From contig JAKPOE010000262.1 in NCBI GenBank assembly GCA_029548025.1, forward strand, positions 1 to 6,980: a DNA stretch of 6,980 nt. The letters are read 5' to 3'. The position numbers and the translations under genes are program-made. How positions within the stretch are numbered: position 1 is the first letter of the stretch; each line of letters begins with the position of its first letter. The DNA comes from Spirochaetota bacterium (GTDB lineage: Bacteria > Spirochaetota > UBA4802 > UB4802). A model generated the notes under the pieces. That model did not search any database. It saw nothing but the letters and a program-made list of their open reading frames with translations, and was not told the origin of the DNA. Of this stretch, positions 6,695-6,980 are shown piece after piece.

Positions 6695-6732
6695 AAAATA
6701 TTGGAATTTTTTTTATTTTTATTCATACTTTA

Positions 6733-6930
6733 TTTTGTGGGGCAACAAAAGTTTTATCCTTTCGTAAGGGGATATTTATGCGCTAAATACCCCCTTACCA
6801 ACCCCCAAAGCGCACCTCAGGCGGCGGTGTGCCTTATCCCGCTGTATGGATTATATCCCTGCCATCGTGCTGCGGAAGACATCCTGTCTTTGTCCTCGCA
6901 CGAGCCGTAGAGCGCTACGGCATCCATGCC
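6733..6930. repeat. Non-coding block of consecutive stem-loops, probable dispersed or mobile repeat
   Basis: Most of the 6644-6980 stretch holds no credible gene. Instead there is a run of inverted repeats: TTTTGT/ACAAAA at 6733-6750; a 15-bp stem with one mismatch at 6764-6778/6784-6798; GCGCACC/GGTGTGC with one G-T pair at 6810-6832; AAGACA/TGTCTT at 6876-6890; CCGTAG/CTACGG at 6905-6920; and GGCAT/ATGCC at 6919-6930. The block looks clearly richer in G+C than the csm genes. No T-run follows the main stem on either strand, so it is not a simple terminator. It resembles palindrome-rich dispersed elements (MITE or REP-like); a structured RNA is the alternative. Confidence 0.5.
6764..6798. repeat. 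Long hairpin: 15-bp arms, 5-nt loop
   Basis: The left arm (6764-6778) starts GTAAGGGG and the right arm (6784-6798) ends CCCCTTAC. They pair at 14 of 15 positions, with one A-C mismatch and the loop TGCGC. This is the strongest secondary structure in the window. It lies about 120 bp upstream of the small gene's ATG, without a following T-run. Confidence 0.85.
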
Positions 6931-6967
6931 TTCGCTGTTTTTTCATTAATCCCGCAGTGATAAAAAA

Positions 6968-6980
6968 TGGGGTCAGAGCC
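6968..6980. other. GGGGTCAGAGCC motif at the right edge
   Basis: The window ends in TGGGGTCAGAGCC. From memory, this string recurs at the borders of small transposable elements, including those with IS200-like/REP-associated transposases, in many bacteria. It could mark the start of another mobile element to the right. Only one copy is in view, so this is a pointer rather than a firm annotation. Confidence 0.3.

Noticed and set aside
6695..6720. A-run/T-run pair near 6695-6720 as a terminator for something to the left on the plus strand
   Set aside because: The pairing is only A-T and no plus-strand gene ends nearby; it looks like AT-rich background.
6701..6910. Plus-strand 69-codon frame in the repeat block
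   Set aside because: It runs through several palindromes, lacks a ribosome site and starts in a T-rich low-complexity tract. The structure of this DNA is palindromic rather than coding.
1..6980. A CRISPR array
   Set aside because: I searched by eye for regularly spaced direct repeats of 24-40 bp on both strands and saw none; the only regular direct repeat is the 6-bp series inside csm2.

Overview
The window holds the effector operon of a type III-A (Csm) CRISPR-Cas system, all on the minus strand. It reads right to left as cas6 - cas10/csm1 - csm2 - csm3 - csm4 - csm5. The left end is cut by an insertion sequence that has broken csm5. The operon is AT-rich (roughly one third G+C by eye), and its Shine-Dalgarno sites are mostly of the AGGAGG/GGAG type. 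This indicates a low-GC bacterium, but nothing in the window allows a safe assignment to a phylum. No CRISPR array, cas1/cas2, Csm6/Can-type effector or ring nuclease is visible, so those would have to lie outside the window or elsewhere in the genome.

Layout: (1) 1-341 is the 5' end of an IS256-type (mutator) insertion sequence, with a terminal inverted repeat at about 316-341 and the first 81 codons of its transposase running off the left edge. (2) 342-918 is what remains of csm5; its last seven codons and its stop come from the IS end. (3) 934-5342 carries csm4, csm3, csm2 and cas10/csm1, packed with gaps of 0-3 nt and one 4-nt overlap. (4) 5372-6328 is cas6, preceded by a good sigma-70-type promoter at 6380-6408. 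(5) 6467-6643 is a 58-codon small gene on the same strand, too short for usual ORF cut-offs, with a near-perfect Shine-Dalgarno; I do not recognise it. (6) 6733-6930 is a non-coding, more GC-rich stretch made of consecutive stem-loops, probably a dispersed or mobile repeat, followed at the right edge by a motif (GGGGTCAGAGCC) that I associate with mobile-element ends.

How the genes work together: Cas6 would cut precursor crRNA. Csm2, Csm3, Csm4 and Csm5 with Cas10 would form the Csm complex around the crRNA. Csm3 would cleave target RNA (catalytic Asp35 is present). Cas10 would degrade ssDNA (HD motif present) and make cyclic oligoadenylate (GGDD present). Csm5 normally caps the 3' end of the crRNA and is needed for its maturation. 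Its loss is the main biological point here: every catalytic motif I could recognise in the operon is intact, but one subunit has been cut near its middle by a transposon.
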